Shown here piece after piece: positions 48,758-56,532 of a DNA stretch of 64,000 bases. Below the pieces are notes generated by a model that saw nothing but the letters and a program-made list of their open reading frames with translations, was not told where the DNA came from and ran no database searches. The stretch is from Candidatus Peribacteria bacterium RIFOXYB1_FULL_54_35 (lineage in GTDB: Bacteria > Patescibacteriota > Gracilibacteria > Peribacterales > Peribacteraceae): assembly GCA_001787755.1 (NCBI GenBank), contig MFYJ01000012.1:124001-188000 (forward strand), read 5' to 3'. The translations under genes and the position numbers were made by a program. The first letter of the stretch is position 1. Every line of letters starts with the position of its first letter.

Positions 48758-48777
48758 TCCGCAATCCGATCTACACT
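48749..48777 (+). promoter_or_regulatory. Promoter of the second purP gene
   Basis: TTGGGT (48749-48754, inside the purP relic), 17-nt spacer, TACACT (48772-48777), 7 nt before ATG 48785. Confidence 0.65.
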
Positions 48778-48784
48778 ACCCACC

Positions 48785-49921
48785 ATGGATACTTCCACAC
48801 TCCTCGACGGCTATGATTTCCAGAACATCACCGTCGGGATGCTCGGGGGACACAGCGCACTCGATGTAGCCCATGGCGCGAAGAAATATGGGTTCAAAAC
48901 TGTCTGCGTCGCGCGGGAGGGGCGCGAGAAAACATTCACCAAGTACTATAAGACGCGTGACGGGCGCGGGTGCATAGATGAAGTCATCGTCCGTCCGCGG
49001 TTTTCGGATGTGCTGAATCCGGACGTCCAGAAGCAACTGCGCGCGATGAATACCGTGTTCGTCCATAACCGGTACTTCTGGGTGTACTTCGATGATTACT
49101 CCAAAATAGAGAATGATTTCAATGTTCCCATCTTCGGCTCACGCCATCTCGTGAAGGTGGAAGAGCGCGATCAGCCCTTCAACCAGTACCATCTCCTCCA
49201 GTTCGCGGGCATCCGCACGCCGCGCATCTTCGCATCTCCGGATGATATGGATGGCCGGCTCTGCATCATCAAGGCCAGCGAAGCCCGCCGCGGGTATGAG
49301 CGCGCGTTCTTCCTTGCAGATAGCAAGTCCTCCTGGGAGAAGGAGGGGCGCCGTCTGGAGAAAGAGGGGCTTGTTGGCCCCGGCTGGCGGACTGCAACCA
49401 TCGAAGAATTTGTGGTCGGTGCCCCGGTGAATTTCAACTTCTTCTACTCCCCGCTCACGGAAGAACTGGAACTGCTCGGCACAGATACCCGCAGGCAGAC
49501 GAACCTGGATGGCTTCCTTAGGCTCGCAGCGTGGGAGCAGGAGAAAGTGCGCAAACACATCGATCTGAAGATGATTGAAACGGGGCATCTTGCCTGTACG
49601 GTCAAAGAGTCCATCCTTGAGAAGGCGTACGATCTCGGGGAGAGGTTCGTAGCAGAAACGAAGAAAATTTCTCCGGAGGTCGATCCTGCCGGGAAAGGCA
49701 TCATCGGACCGTTCGCACTCCAGGGCGCAGTGACAGCGGAAGAGGGGAAAGAGGACATTGTCATCTTTGACGTCTCGCTGCGCATCCCCGGCTCACCCGG
49801 CATCCGTGCCACGCCGTACTCGGGGTACCTCCACGGCGAATCGATGAGTGTTGGTGAGCGCATCGGGCTGGAGCTGAAGAACGCGGTTGCTGCGAATGCT
49901 CTGCATAAGGTTGTGACGTAA
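48785..49921 (+). CDS. purP: PurP-like ATP-grasp protein (second copy)
   Basis: 378 aa, paralogous to the preceding gene but clearly diverged. ITVGMLGGHSALDVAHGAKK, CIIKASEARRGYERAFFLAD, IEEFVVGAPVNFNFFYSPLT, GIIGPFALQGAV and VIFDVSLRIPGSPGIRATPY align with PurP motifs. Divergence around the glycine-rich loop (KASEARRGYE in place of KFHGAGGGFG) may mean a different substrate or a subunit role. Archaea often keep two PurP paralogues. Its stop overlaps the GNAT start (TAATG at 49919-49923). Confidence 0.8.
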   Translation: MDTSTLLDGYDFQNITVGMLGGHSALDVAHGAKKYGFKTVCVAREGREKTFTKYYKTRDGRGCIDEVIVRPRFSDVLNPDVQKQLRAMNTVFVHNRYFWVYFDDYSKIENDFNVPIFGSRHLVKVEERDQPFNQYHLLQFAGIRTPRIFASPDDMDGRLCIIKASEARRGYERAFFLADSKSSWEKEGRRLEKEGLVGPGWRTATIEEFVVGAPVNFNFFYSPLTEELELLGTDTRRQTNLDGFLRLAAWEQEKVRKHIDLKMIETGHLACTVKESILEKAYDLGERFVAETKKISPEVDPAGKGIIGPFALQGAVTAEEGKEDIVIFDVSLRIPGSPGIRATPYSGYLHGESMSVGERIGLELKNAVAANALHKVVT

Positions 49922-50481
49922 TGATGGAGGAACATGTGCACTGCAGAAAGGCGGTTCCCGGAGATGAGCACGCCGTTTCTGCTCTTGCAAAGCGGCTCGA
50001 AATTCACGAAGGGGACGATCCTTCCCTCGCGATGCACCGGGGATTCCTGTTCTACGCCAAACCAGAGGAGGTCTACCGTCAGCGTTTCTCCATTTCACAA
50101 TACTGCTTCATAGCCGAGCAGGAGGGGGAGATTGTGGGGGCTCTCGTCGCGCATGATCGGGGAGAACTCGAGGAACTCGGTGCATCTCTCAAATATCCCA
50201 GAGCTCTCGTGGAATACCTCTTCAGTCTCCAGTATCCGCACTGGATTTACATCGATGAACTCGCCGTGCATCCCGGCCACCAGCACCACGGCATCGGGCA
50301 GCACCTGTACGATTTTGCGTTCGGCAATGTGCCGGGGAGCGTGCTCCTCGCGGGGATTTCGCACGATCCTATCCCCAACGAAGCATCGCTCCACTTCTTC
50401 ACGAAGAACGGACATACGTTGCTCACCGAGCTGCAGGAAGGGGAGTGGCTGTGCGGGATATATGGGAGAACGATTACATAG
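49921..50481 (+). CDS. GNAT-family N-acetyltransferase
   Basis: 186 aa. An N-terminal RKAVPGDEHAVSALAKRLE segment, YCFIAEQEGEIVGALVAHD (beta strands 2-4) and IDELAVHPGHQHHGIGQHLYDFA (acetyl-CoA-binding Q/RxxGxG/A loop as HQHHGIG) identify the fold. Substrate unknown. Translationally coupled to the second purP gene by a 1-nt stop/start overlap. Confidence 0.85.
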   Translation: MMEEHVHCRKAVPGDEHAVSALAKRLEIHEGDDPSLAMHRGFLFYAKPEEVYRQRFSISQYCFIAEQEGEIVGALVAHDRGELEELGASLKYPRALVEYLFSLQYPHWIYIDELAVHPGHQHHGIGQHLYDFAFGNVPGSVLLAGISHDPIPNEASLHFFTKNGHTLLTELQEGEWLCGIYGRTIT

Positions 50482-50495
50482 AACCAGTGGAGGGA

Positions 50496-50524
50496 TTGGA
50501 CTGTCATACCCCTTCGCGTTTAAT
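50496..50524 (+). promoter_or_regulatory. Promoter-like site with leaderless layout
   Basis: TTGGAC (50496-50501), 17-nt spacer, TTTAAT (50519-50524), then 9 nt to ATG 50534. Confidence 0.45.
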
Positions 50525-50533
50525 GAGTTATCA

Positions 50534-50737
50534 ATGGATTGCAGATACGTGGCAGGAGTTCTTGGCTCTGGTAAACGCTACGGGGTACGAGAGGAGGAAG
50601 TATCTGGTTCTCTGAATAGTTGCCTTTTAATTGCAGCTTGGTATCAGAGGTCTTCACTTGCCTGCGCTGCGATGTTGCATTGTTCTACTGGCTGCCTGGA
50701 AGGACGGTCACCGGGAACAGCAGGAGGCTCCAGGTAA
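50534..50737 (+). CDS. Possible small protein, antisense to the end of the ClpP-like gene
   Basis: 67 codons beginning MDCRYVAGVLGSGKRYGV, with five Cys and no family. It is proposed only because the start codon sits 9 nt after a good -10 box, as for other leaderless genes here. Its last 94 nt overlap the ClpP-like gene on the other strand. A shorter out-of-frame ORF of 31 codons begins at 50523. Treat as tentative. Confidence 0.3.
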   Translation: MDCRYVAGVLGSGKRYGVREEEVSGSLNSCLLIAAWYQRSSLACAAMLHCSTGCLEGRSPGTAGGSR

Positions 50738-51564
50738 AACTGCTTCAGCGGGTGGTTGCTCTGTTTCCGTGATCCACCCAATACTTTCCCGATGCGCGTC
50801 CTCGTGTGGAGCGCATCCCACATTGCCCTGCCATCCGGGAAGACATCTGTTGCCACTCCCGTCCGCAGGAGGTCTTGTTCTCCAAGGACGAATTCTATTC
50901 TGTGATTCGTGGGATCCATTTCTGCCGCTCGGATGATGCTCCCGATGTGTGCCTGCTGCCCGTTGCCGTTCGTGATCTTCCTGAACTGGGGCTGGTAGAT
51001 CTGTTCAATGTCATGCACAGCCCTCCCGCGAAGCTGCCTCTCATTGTCACCGTTCATGCTTCTCCCGTGGATGAGCACGCTGGAACCTTTCTCCATCCAG
51101 CGTTCGTTCCCAAAGAGGTACATCCCTCCCGCCGCACTGCATGCCTGGCCCCGCACGGCGGCTATTACATCCCCCCCGAACGTATCGATGTCATCCATGG
51201 CTTCGATGACAGTTTCCATGGTCGTGATGCTCCCTCCTCTCGAGGAGAGCTGATTCACGAAGTTGGCATCTCCGGCTTCTATAGCCTCCATAGCCCGGCG
51301 GGTTGCCCTCTTCCTTCTGCTCGTATCTTTGAGCTTTTGCATGGTGTCATACTGCTTGGCTGCTTCTGCCAATCTATTCTGCTGCTGGGCGATCACGGAC
51401 CGGTGCAATGCAGCTGCGAACTCCACCGCAAGCCAGCTGATTCTGTCTATGCAGTGCTTCTGTGGCTCGGCGAAAAAGACCATCTGGTCGGCAGGTTTGC
51501 TCCCCACAGATCCTGAGAATACTGTAAAAATAGTGGTATCCCGTTGCTTGTTCCGCCGTTCCAT
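50644..51564 (-). CDS. ClpP/crotonase-fold protease-like protein
   Basis: 306 aa. NFVNQLSSRGGSITTMETVI (oxyanion-type GG), AVRGQACSAAGGMYLFG (nucleophile Ser in the G-x-A-x-SAA context) and GSSVLIHGRSM (catalytic His) fit the ClpP/SppA/Clp-like fold (about residues 100-185). An N-terminal helical region and a C-terminal extension of about 100 residues are unlike housekeeping ClpP. No partner ATPase is adjacent. A strong promoter TTGACA-16-TACATT ends 9 nt before the ATG. Confidence 0.7.
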   Translation of the reverse strand: MERRNKQRDTTIFTVFSGSVGSKPADQMVFFAEPQKHCIDRISWLAVEFAAALHRSVIAQQQNRLAEAAKQYDTMQKLKDTSRRKRATRRAMEAIEAGDANFVNQLSSRGGSITTMETVIEAMDDIDTFGGDVIAAVRGQACSAAGGMYLFGNERWMEKGSSVLIHGRSMNGDNERQLRGRAVHDIEQIYQPQFRKITNGNGQQAHIGSIIRAAEMDPTNHRIEFVLGEQDLLRTGVATDVFPDGRAMWDALHTRTRIGKVLGGSRKQSNHPLKQFYLEPPAVPGDRPSRQPVEQCNIAAQASEDL

Positions 51565-51573
51565 TGGCTGCGC

Positions 51574-51601
51574 AATGTAGCACGTGAATGTTCTCTGTCA
51601 A
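51574..51601 (-). promoter_or_regulatory. Promoter of the ClpP-like gene
   Basis: TTGACA (51601-51596), 16-nt spacer, TACATT (51579-51574), 9 nt before ATG 51564. Confidence 0.82.
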
Positions 51602-51648
51602 CGCGGGGGAGAAGGTTGTTGCATTCCCACGGTTTGATCAGCTAAAAG

Positions 51649-51677
51649 TTGACATGGTGGAGTTCTGGTACTAAAAA
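51649..51677 (+). promoter_or_regulatory. Promoter with leaderless layout
   Basis: TTGACA (51649-51654), 17-nt spacer, TAAAAA (51672-51677), 10 nt before ATG 51688. Confidence 0.75.
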
Positions 51678-51687
51678 TATCTTTCCT

Positions 51688-52359
51688 ATGGCTACACCAG
51701 ATGGTGAACCCCGGCTTGGAGAAAAAGAACTTCCGCTCGATGATCCCGCTGCGCTCGCACTGTTCCAGGAAAAGCTCGGAGGACGTCTTGCTGCACATGC
51801 CAGTCTCTCTGCGAGAGATCAGGCGACGCTTGCGAACATCGTATTCGAGGTTGGTCGCTCCGGTCTTTCGCAGGGAACAGAAGAAGATGCGTTTGCACAG
51901 ATGGCGATGATCGCAGATCTTGCTGTGGCGGCGCTCGTGGCAGGATCTACGGCGGATATCCAGGGTGTTTTGAGGCAGAAACAGGGTGGGGCCGGTACAG
52001 ATAGATCTGTTATACAGGCTGCCGTTGCGCAGGCCACTCAGCAGTTTGGGGCTCAGATGCTTGCTGTAGATAAACAGCATGGAGGACGGCTGGGGCTTCA
52101 TATGCAGAAAGTGTTTGCTCAGGGAGGTGCTGCATCACCGGCGGAAACGGAACAAAAATTCCTCCCCGATATAGATCCGGAGGCGACGGAGCGGGTTGTG
52201 CACGCCATGCGGGGGTTGTTGATGACGGCGCTTGTGCAGCCCACGCTGAGTGAGGGCTCCGCCGCCATGCGCGATCTTGCCGGGGCATTCTCGAGGAGCG
52301 ATCTCCAGCAGAGGAAGATTCTCATTCTGGGTGCCTGCAGCCCGTCGGATGAGCATTGA
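51688..52359 (+). CDS. Soluble Ala/Gln-rich protein of unknown function
   Basis: 223 aa, helical and small-residue-rich (QMAMIADLAVAALVAGSTAD, IQAAVAQATQQFGAQML). No signal peptide, no known motif. Start set by the consensus promoter; a longer frame from 51649 would overlap the -35. Divergent from the ClpP-like gene. Ends ILGACSPSDEH. Confidence 0.6.
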   Translation: MATPDGEPRLGEKELPLDDPAALALFQEKLGGRLAAHASLSARDQATLANIVFEVGRSGLSQGTEEDAFAQMAMIADLAVAALVAGSTADIQGVLRQKQGGAGTDRSVIQAAVAQATQQFGAQMLAVDKQHGGRLGLHMQKVFAQGGAASPAETEQKFLPDIDPEATERVVHAMRGLLMTALVQPTLSEGSAAMRDLAGAFSRSDLQQRKILILGACSPSDEH

Positions 52360-52662
52360 GGTGCTGCACGATCATCGTGCCCTCTTTCATGACGGAGAGC
52401 ATCACATGCTTCACAGCCCATGTTTGCGGCAGGGTGCAAGCGGAGGTAATAGCGCGGAGGTCGTTGCGGATCGTGTTGTGGAGGAAGGTGGACCGGGCTA
52501 TGGCAGCGGAGGAAAAACAGCTAAAAATCCGCCGAGATGGTGTGTCGCACGTATTTTTGTCAATGGTTTCTCGTCAATTTTGAATTGCCACTTTACGGCT
52601 TCATGGAGCGATGCTCTTAGGATTCAACCATGAAAAACTGGGTGTTTTTAGGATCTGTGGCA
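52360..52662. other. Intergenic stretch without a supported gene
   Basis: Several overlapping open frames exist but none shows a start in the usual promoter context or a recognisable protein. The next promoter begins at 52663. Confidence 0.4.
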
Positions 52663-52691
52663 TTGACAGAGCTGAAAAGTTTTCTTAGCGT
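52663..52691 (+). promoter_or_regulatory. Promoter with leaderless layout
   Basis: TTGACA (52663-52668), 17-nt spacer, TAGCGT (52686-52691), 9 nt before ATG 52701. Confidence 0.75.
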
Positions 52692-52700
52692 GCACTCCCT

Positions 52701-53015
52701 ATGATGGCAGAACGCGCGCCCCAGGATGTCAGTGCTACTGACGTAGAGATCGAATGCCTCCAGGAACATCTGCGAGCAGTCTATGGTGATAGCGAGCGGG
52801 GAGGACCTGTGCTTGCCAGGCTCGGTGATGCGCTGTGCCAAGCTGGCCGCTTGCAGGAAGCGCTCGGAAGGTACGAAGCCGCTGCAGGGCATCTGAGAAC
52901 AACCAACCAAATGCATGAGCATGACGACGTGTTACGAAGGATCAGTGAAGTACGGGAATTGCTACGGAAACGGCAATCGACACCTGGGCAGACCATAGAA
53001 GAGGGTGCTGAGTAG
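52701..53015 (+). CDS. Small TPR-like protein
   Basis: 104 aa. GGPVLARLGDALCQAGRLQEALGRYEAAAGHL (fragmented, about 35-66) has the spacing of one TPR helix pair (L-G-A...G-x-x-x-EAL-x-x-YE-A). The remainder is polar and helical. Possibly an adaptor. The start follows a textbook leaderless-type promoter. Confidence 0.6.
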   Translation: MMAERAPQDVSATDVEIECLQEHLRAVYGDSERGGPVLARLGDALCQAGRLQEALGRYEAAAGHLRTTNQMHEHDDVLRRISEVRELLRKRQSTPGQTIEEGAE

Positions 53016-53018
53016 ATG

Positions 53019-53195
53019 GTGTTCACATATTCGTTTTTTTCTCATATACAAGCGATGTCACCCTGAGCCCTGACGAAGGGTGACATCGCTTGCCATGGTT
53101 CGTGGTTCGGCAGAGCTCACCATGACATCTTTGGGCTCACCATGACACACATTTTGTTTTACTATGGGATGTCGATGAGAGTGAATATGTGAACA
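53019..53195. repeat. 177-nt palindromic element with 14-bp terminal inverted repeats
   Basis: GTGTTCACATATTC (53019-53032) and GAATATGTGAACAC (53182-53195) are perfect inverted repeats. Inside, AGCGATGTCACCCT and AGGGTGACATCGCT (53051-53064, 53077-53090) form a perfect 14-bp hairpin containing a CCCTGAG...GAAGGG repeat copy. It resembles a MITE-like insertion. No coding frame. The rest of 53196-53436 holds no gene. Confidence 0.6.
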
Positions 53196-53436
53196 CTACC
53201 TAGTGTTTTCCGCTGGAATCGCCGGATTTTTTCGTTTTGTGTTCGCGCATCTTTCGGTAGTATTTCTCTGTTCCGGGGCTTGTGCCTGTTCTCTGCGTCT
53301 TTCATACTGTATCTGCTCGTACAGTCCACCTTCGCCCTTCGGGCTTCGGTGGACAAAGTATGGTTCACCAGAGTTCACCACAAGTCTTACGGTTCGTTAC
53401 GTCGCTTCGCTCCTTACTCACCTGCAATTCAACTTT

Positions 53437-53513
53437 GGGGCTGTAGCTCAGCTGGCTAGAGCGCCTGCTTTGCAAGCAGGAGGTCAGGAGTTCAATTCTC
53501 CTCAGCTCCACCA
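53437..53513 (+). tRNA. tRNA-Ala (TGC)
   Basis: 77 nt with encoded CCA. Acceptor GGGGCTG/CAGCTCC includes the G3-U70 pair that marks alanine tRNAs. D-arm GCTC...GAGC, anticodon loop TTTGCAA (anticodon TGC), T-loop TTCAATT. Confidence 0.96.
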
Positions 53514-53610
53514 ATCGTCTCTTCGTTTCTCATGGCAAGCCCCGTCGCACATGTGCGACTGATGATTTGCATTGTCGTAATCAAACAAGGCGCGAAGGCG
53601 GGCGAGTTTA

Positions 53611-53629
53611 TCCTAAGCCTGTCGAAGGG
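53611..53629. repeat. Dispersed repeat, CCTAAGCCTGTCGAAGGG copy
   Basis: Member of the CCTTCGACAGGCTCAGGG family in reverse orientation. It is followed by a long imperfect palindrome (CATGGAAGGAAAACC at about 53668 with GGTTTGCCTTCCATG at about 53716). Confidence 0.6.
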
Positions 53630-53734
53630 CCCGCCTGGAGCGCTCCCTCTGAGGGAAAGGATGGTTCATGGAAGGAAAACCGGCTTGTCGGCCATAGCCT
53701 TTGGCGACGGCCGAAGGTTTGCCTTCCATGCCTC

Positions 53735-53992
53735 CTAAAATGTAGGCGCCGGAGCCTCGATCGTCTTCGGGAACACGCTGTAGATCGGCGCCATGAGGAT
53801 TTTTGTCGTGCCTGTCATCCTCGCAAGGCCGAAGAAGAACATGAGCACGCCTATGATGACGACGAACATATAGATGCCGCCGACGTAGCGCATCCAGTAC
53901 GCTTCCCCGAACATATCGGCTATCCGCTCGCGGAATTTTATGAGCAGGAATCCTCCGATGACGAGGAGCATGTTGATGATGAATCTTCCCAT
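53735..53992 (-). CDS. Small two-TM protein
   Basis: 85 aa with hydrophobic helices at about 4-18 (FIINMLLVIGGFLLI) and 35-56 (YVGGIYMFVVIIGVLMFFFG). No recognised family. It begins 19 nt after the trxA stop, so probably co-transcribed with thioredoxin. Confidence 0.6.
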   Translation of the reverse strand: MGRFIINMLLVIGGFLLIKFRERIADMFGEAYWMRYVGGIYMFVVIIGVLMFFFGLARMTGTTKILMAPIYSVFPKTIEAPAPTF

Positions 53993-54011
53993 AGCGCGGG
54001 GAGGAAAATAC

Positions 54012-54329
54012 TTACGCGGCGGTATCGAGAACTTTTTTTACATCCTCTTTCGATTTTGCTCCGACGAAGCTGTTCACAGGTTCGCCTCCTTTAAAGAGAA
54101 TGAACGTGGGAATGCTCATGACGTTGAACTTCCCCGGAGCCTCGGTGTTTTCGTCTACGTTCACCTTCACGATCTTCACTTTGCCTTTGTACTCCTCAGA
54201 GAGCTCCTCGATAATCGGGAGCATCATTTTGCAGGGGCCGCACCATGGGGCCCAGAAGTCGACGAGAACGGGAATCTCTGCTTTGAGCACTTCTGCATCG
54301 AAATCTGCGTCAGCAATCGCTTGTGCCAT
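54012..54329 (-). CDS. trxA: Thioredoxin
   Basis: 105 aa, typical size. VLVDFWAPWCGPCKMMLPII holds the WCGPC active site (about residues 29-33); SIPTFILFKGGE contains the cis-Pro. Cytoplasmic dithiol reductant. The longer open frame upstream of ATG 54329 is not conserved and includes hairpin-arm sequence. Confidence 0.97.
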   Translation of the reverse strand: MAQAIADADFDAEVLKAEIPVLVDFWAPWCGPCKMMLPIIEELSEEYKGKVKIVKVNVDENTEAPGKFNVMSIPTFILFKGGEPVNSFVGAKSKEDVKKVLDTAA

Positions 54330-54378
54330 GCGGAGGAGAGGGGAAGGGGTACGGGGGAAGTATAGGGGATGATGGGAG

Positions 54379-54485
54379 GAAGAGGGAAGAGAATAAGAGA
54401 GTAAGAGGAATGAGGGAGGCAGAAAAATCTCAAGGATCAAAGGTGGCAGATCCTCTTATTCTCTTACTCTCTTATTCTTATTCTT
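54379..54485. repeat. Tandem-motif hairpin element (AATAAGAG class), copy 3
   Basis: GAGAATAAGAGAGTAAGAGG (54390 on) pairs with CCTCTTATTCTCTTACTCTC (54452 on). The loop includes GGATCAAAGG. The right arm covers the pgi stop codon (54478-54480). It separates pgi from trxA. Confidence 0.78.
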
Positions 54486-55755
54486 CACCCCCCAGGAGCT
54501 TCTTCGTAATCTTCTTTCCCACTTCCACAGCAGGTTGCCCGTACGGATCTATGCGGTAGAGCTTCCCGAGCAGCACGACTTCTATGAGGAAGAACTCAAA
54601 GAGCTGGCCGAGATGGTATGCATCCAGTGTCGGCATACTGATGGTGGCGTGCGGGCGCTTGGCGGAGGTGAGTGCCTGGCTCGTCCCCTGGTAGCAGGCA
54701 TCCTGTAATTGCCCGAACGACTTGCCGATGAGGTACTCGAACACGGGTTCCACTTCGTCTGGCACCGTGACCAGAGTGGTTTCTTCCTCCCGGATGAAGA
54801 GGTGCCACATCTGGCGGGGACCGGCCATCCATTGCTGGAGCAGCGAGTGCTGATCCTGTGTTCCGATGGCAGAGAGGGGGATGGGGTTATGGAGCTCTGT
54901 CTTCCCCAGGCTCTCGGCGAGGAGCTGCTGCTCCCACCGGGCAATGGATTCCAGGCGCTGCGAGTAGGGCATGATCACCCGGATGGGGTAGCCGCGCTTC
55001 GTATCCAGCAGGAACTGGATGCAGGCGAGGAGAGCGGCGGGGTTATCATCCACGCTGGTGTTCTGGCAGACGGTATCTATCTCCTTGGCGCCGCGGACAA
55101 ACTGCTCGACGTCTGCGTCCAGCAGAGCGAGAGGGAGCAACCCCACGGGGGTGAAGATGGAGAACCGGCCGCCGACATCCGTCGGGATGGGCAGCATGGA
55201 GATTCCCCGTTGCAGACAGAAGCTGCGCAGGTGTCCGCTGTCGGGATCTGTAAGCGCAACGACGCGGTCTGCCGCTTTGTCCCCCTTCGCTTTTTTGAGC
55301 TGTGACCAGCAGAGGAAGAACACGCTCATCGGCTCCAGGGTGCCGCCGGATTTGCTGGCGACCACCACCAGTGTCTGCTTCCAGTCAATGATGTGGAGGT
55401 ACAGGTCCAGGATTGCGGGATCGATGGTATCCAGCAGGATAAACTCCATCGTGTCCGGCCCTTCGAATACTTCCTGTATCACCTTCGGCCCCAGGCCGGA
55501 ACCTCCGATGCCAATCCACACCACTGTGCGGATTTTCTCTGCTTTGGCGCGCGCGGCAACTTCCTGTACTTGCTGCAGGACATTCTTGTCGTAGGGATTC
55601 ATGGACCACGAGTGCTCTCCTTTCTCCCGCTCCTTCAAAAAATCTTCAATGTAACGTCTCATCATCGTATTGAGACCGGTGAGCTCCTGATCGGGAATGC
55701 CTTTGGATGCTGTGATGGCCTTCGCGAGGGTGCCGGAGATATCGAGATGGATCAT
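54478..55755 (-). CDS. pgi: Glucose-6-phosphate isomerase
   Basis: Interconverts glucose 6-phosphate and fructose 6-phosphate. 425 aa, of the shorter class. VVWIGIGGSGLGPKVIQEVF (phosphosugar site), VVASKSGGTLEPMSVFFL, DVGGRFSIFTPVGLLPLAL (PGI signature), and the QDQHSLLQQWMAGP and GKSFGQL stretches are present. Start 55755 (MIHLDIS) is preferred to a non-ATG start inside the ruvA end. Follows ruvA by 26 nt. Confidence 0.93.
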   Translation of the reverse strand: MIHLDISGTLAKAITASKGIPDQELTGLNTMMRRYIEDFLKEREKGEHSWSMNPYDKNVLQQVQEVAARAKAEKIRTVVWIGIGGSGLGPKVIQEVFEGPDTMEFILLDTIDPAILDLYLHIIDWKQTLVVVASKSGGTLEPMSVFFLCWSQLKKAKGDKAADRVVALTDPDSGHLRSFCLQRGISMLPIPTDVGGRFSIFTPVGLLPLALLDADVEQFVRGAKEIDTVCQNTSVDDNPAALLACIQFLLDTKRGYPIRVIMPYSQRLESIARWEQQLLAESLGKTELHNPIPLSAIGTQDQHSLLQQWMAGPRQMWHLFIREEETTLVTVPDEVEPVFEYLIGKSFGQLQDACYQGTSQALTSAKRPHATISMPTLDAYHLGQLFEFFLIEVVLLGKLYRIDPYGQPAVEVGKKITKKLLGGEE

Positions 55756-55781
55756 GGCAGGAGAGGGAAAATCAGTGAAAA

Positions 55782-56366
55782 TCACGAGAGGGCCTGCAGG
55801 GCGGCTTTCACGCGCTGCTCGGTGGATACGAGATCTTTTGGCACGTTCTTGAGCACGCTGATGCTGGTTGCCTGGTCGTAGCCGAGCGACGTGAGGGCGG
55901 CGATGGCATCCTGATCGAACGCAGCAGCGACTCCCTCCATTGCCGCGGCAGCGGCAAAGAGCGCGGGATGGTTCTCCAGCAGGGACTTAAGGTCCACGAG
56001 CATCTTCTCGGCGCGCTTCTTCCCGATGCCCTTGATACTCGTGAGAATGCCCGGGTCTTCCCCATGGATGGCCTGCAGCAGTATGTTGCGCGGGACGCTG
56101 CAGATCTCCATTGCGAGGCTCGGTCCCACTCCGGACATTTTCATACTCTCCAGGAAGAGCGCCCTGTCGCCGGCATCCGCAAATCCGAAGAGATCCAGCC
56201 GGTCCTCCCGGACGTACGTTGCTATGTGCAGCCGTGCCGCTTCGTTCTCCTTCAGGTCGTCCCACACAAAGAGGGGAACGGTGACCAGGTACCCCACGCC
56301 GTGGACATCCAGGGTGAGGGAGCCGGGTATGAGCCTGTGCACGGTTCCGGTGAGGTGAGCGATCAT
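55782..56366 (-). CDS. ruvA: Holliday junction branch-migration protein RuvA
   Basis: 194 aa. MIAHLTGTVHRLIPGSLTLDVHGVGYLV (in fragments) is the OB fold; helix-hairpin-helix segments SGVGPSLAMEICS and SIKGIGKKRAEKMLVDLKS follow; domain III ends with ALTSLGYDQATSISVL. It works with RuvB (not in the window). ATG 56366 is 8 nt after an extended -10 (TGGTATACT), so the message is leaderless. Confidence 0.94.
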   Translation of the reverse strand: MIAHLTGTVHRLIPGSLTLDVHGVGYLVTVPLFVWDDLKENEAARLHIATYVREDRLDLFGFADAGDRALFLESMKMSGVGPSLAMEICSVPRNILLQAIHGEDPGILTSIKGIGKKRAEKMLVDLKSLLENHPALFAAAAAMEGVAAAFDQDAIAALTSLGYDQATSISVLKNVPKDLVSTEQRVKAALQALS

Positions 56367-56374
56367 TGGAGGCG

Positions 56375-56383
56375 AGTATACCA
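56375..56383 (-). promoter_or_regulatory. Extended -10 promoter of ruvA
   Basis: TGGTATACT on the minus strand; TATACT at 56380-56375 and no good -35. It lies between the CTTGTAG hairpin and the gene, 8 nt before the ATG. Confidence 0.65.
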
Positions 56384-56390
56384 GAGGGGG

Positions 56391-56470
56391 TAGTTTGTAG
56401 CTTGTAGGTTGTAGAAAGTACCAAATGAACCCAAACCCCAAGGCCTCCTACTCACTACAAGCTACCAGCT
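56391..56470. repeat. Tandem-motif hairpin element (CTTGTAG class), copy 4
   Basis: TAGTTTGTAGCTTGTAGGTT (56391 on) pairs with ACTACAAGCTACCAGCT (56455-56470). Located between divergent ruvA and the M23 peptidase gene, i.e. in a promoter region rather than at gene ends. The loop holds CCAAATGAACCCAAACC. Confidence 0.7.
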
Positions 56471-56515
56471 GTGTTTTCTTCGTACTCTCCAATACTTCCC
56501 AATTATAGAAAAATA

Positions 56516-56524
56516 TGGTATAAT
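56516..56524 (+). promoter_or_regulatory. Extended -10 promoter of the M23 peptidase gene
   Basis: TGGTATAAT with TATAAT at 56519-56524, 8 nt before ATG 56533. Confidence 0.75.
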
Positions 56525-56532
56525 GATATGAA

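Noticed and set aside
52250..52633. Frameshifted continuation of the 51688 gene
   Set aside because: The overlapping frame shows no similarity in composition to the upstream protein and no conserved motif; a real frameshift cannot be supported.
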